From the NCBI GenBank assembly GCA_050946775.1, contig JBMNVL010000109.1, positions 1 to 6,395 of the forward strand: a DNA stretch of 6,395 nt. Reading direction: 5' to 3'. Origin of the DNA: UMGS1474 sp050946775. GTDB lineage: Bacteria > Bacillota > Clostridia > Oscillospirales > Acutalibacteraceae. Both the position numbers and the translations under genes were made by a program. Positions 5,599-6,395 of this stretch are shown piece by piece; positions within the stretch are counted from its first letter, which is position 1; every line of letters begins with the position of its first letter. Under the pieces are notes generated by a model. The model did not search any database and was not told the DNA's origin. It was given only the letters and a program-made list of their open reading frames with translations.

Positions 5599-6395
5599 AC
5601 TCTCGTTTTCGCTTCCCTTCATCGTACTTTTCATATGCCTGAATGATCCGCTGGACCAATTGGTGACGTACCACGTCTTTTTCATTAAAAGTGATAATGG
5701 AAATGTCCTCCACGCCCTTGAGGATCCGCATGACCTCCTTGAGCCCGCTCTTGCGCCCGGCCGGCAGATCGATCTGGGTCACGTCGCCGGTGATGACCAT
5801 TTTGGAATTGAAGCCAAGTCTGGTCAAAAACATTTTCATCTGCTCGGGAGAGGTGTTTTGCGCCTCGTCCAGGATGATGAAGCTGTCGTCCAGCGTCCGG
5901 CCGCGCATATACGCCAGCGGCGCGATCTCGATGTTGCCGCGCTCCATGTATTTGCTGTAGGTTTCGGTGCCCAGCATATCGAACAGGGCGTCGTAAAGCG
6001 GGCGCAGATAAGGGTCGACCTTCGACTGCAGATCGCCGGGAAGGAAGCCGAGGCTTTCACCGGCCTCGACCGCCGGACGGGTCAGGATGATGCGGTTGAC
6101 CTCTTTGGCGCGAAAAGCGTTAACGGCCATTGCCACGGCGAGATAGGTCTTGCCGGTACCCGCCGGGCCGACGCCCAGCACGATGGTGTTGTCGCGTATG
6201 GCCTCGACATACCGCTTTTGCCCAAGCGTTTTGGGCTTGACCGGCTTGCCTTTGGCGGTGACGCAGATGCTGTCGGAGGACAGCTGGGGCAATTGCTCCT
6301 CGCTGCCGTCGTCCACCAGCATCAGCACGTAGCGGACGTTTTGCTCGTTGAGCTGTTCGCCGCGGTTAATCAGCTGCAGCAATCCGTCCACCGCC
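5573..6395 (-). CDS. phoH: PhoH-like P-loop ATPase (5' end cut by window)
   Basis: A member of the PhoH family of cytoplasmic ATPases, related to helicase-type NTPases. Its role is not firmly established, but it is almost always next to ybeY and has been linked to RNA metabolism and the phosphate-starvation response. About 274 residues are visible. Counting from the GTG at 6391, Walker A is GPAGTGKT (75-82), then LTRPAVEAGESLGFLPGD (103-120), the family signature, and Walker B FIILDEAQNT (171-180), followed by TGDVTQIDLP (201-210). The GTG at 6391 is in frame but is probably an internal valine: the family is about 320 residues long and the frame stays open to the window edge. The tail (255-272) is lysine- and arginine-rich. 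The stop codon lies inside the start of ybeY. Confidence 0.95.
   Translation of the reverse strand, partial: AVDGLLQLINRGEQLNEQNVRYVLMLVDDGSEEQLPQLSSDSICVTAKGKPVKPKTLGQKRYVEAIRDNTIVLGVGPAGTGKTYLAVAMAVNAFRAKEVNRIILTRPAVEAGESLGFLPGDLQSKVDPYLRPLYDALFDMLGTETYSKYMERGNIEIAPLAYMRGRTLDDSFIILDEAQNTSPEQMKMFLTRLGFNSKMVITGDVTQIDLPAGRKSGLKEVMRILKGVEDISIITFNEKDVVRHQLVQRIIQAYEKYDEGKRKREYGKNQSRH

Noticed and set aside
4708..5646. A 312-codon plus-strand frame opposite dgkA and ybeY
   Set aside because: It spans two well-supported minus-strand genes and their junction. It is His/Gln/Arg-rich with no domain.
6389..6391. GTG as the true start of phoH
   Set aside because: The frame continues to the window edge and the product would be some 45 residues short of the usual PhoH length; the codon is probably an internal valine.

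Overview
The window is a stretch of bacterial chromosome in which every supported gene lies on the minus strand. Read in the direction of transcription (right to left) the order is phoH (5' end outside the window), ybeY, dgkA-type lipid kinase, era, a yqzL-like small gene, recO, a stand-alone acyltransferase-fold (E2-like) gene, a terminator, a promoter, and mutS2 (3' end outside the window). The phoH-ybeY-dgkA-era-yqzL-recO order is the conserved housekeeping cluster of Firmicutes. MutS2, the yqzL-like gene, a short Gram-positive type DgkA and purine-rich AGGAGG-type ribosome binding sites also point to Firmicutes. The high G+C content, and the E2-like gene that I recall mainly from clostridia, suggest a GC-rich clostridium (Oscillospirales-like). 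That last placement is inference.

Right part (about 3456-6395): PhoH, YbeY, DgkA, Era, YqzL-like and RecO are packed with overlaps or gaps of at most 77 bases, which fits one polycistronic message. YbeY and Era both act on ribosome and 16S rRNA maturation. PhoH is a P-loop ATPase that habitually sits next to YbeY. DgkA recycles a membrane lipid. RecO loads RecA during recombinational repair. The 56-codon yqzL-like gene runs 53 bases into recO in another frame. Compared with Bacillus subtilis as I remember it, neither pgpH nor cdd is present in the cluster.

Middle part (1820-2680): a 286-residue protein with the fold signature of the dihydrolipoamide acyltransferase / chloramphenicol acetyltransferase family. 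It has no lipoyl or E3-binding domain, and the DHRxxDG-type catalytic motif is altered to DERICSG. It sits 48 bases after recO and ends at a strong intrinsic terminator that probably closes the whole transcription unit.

Left part (1-1746): a textbook sigma-A promoter (TTGAAA, 17-base spacer, TATACT with a TG extension) drives mutS2, of which the first 558 residues are in the window. No RNA genes, mobile elements, CRISPR arrays or sizeable repeats were seen, and no gene-free stretch exceeds 143 bases. Apart from the E2-like gene the region is ordinary core genome. I do not see a new multi-gene system here.
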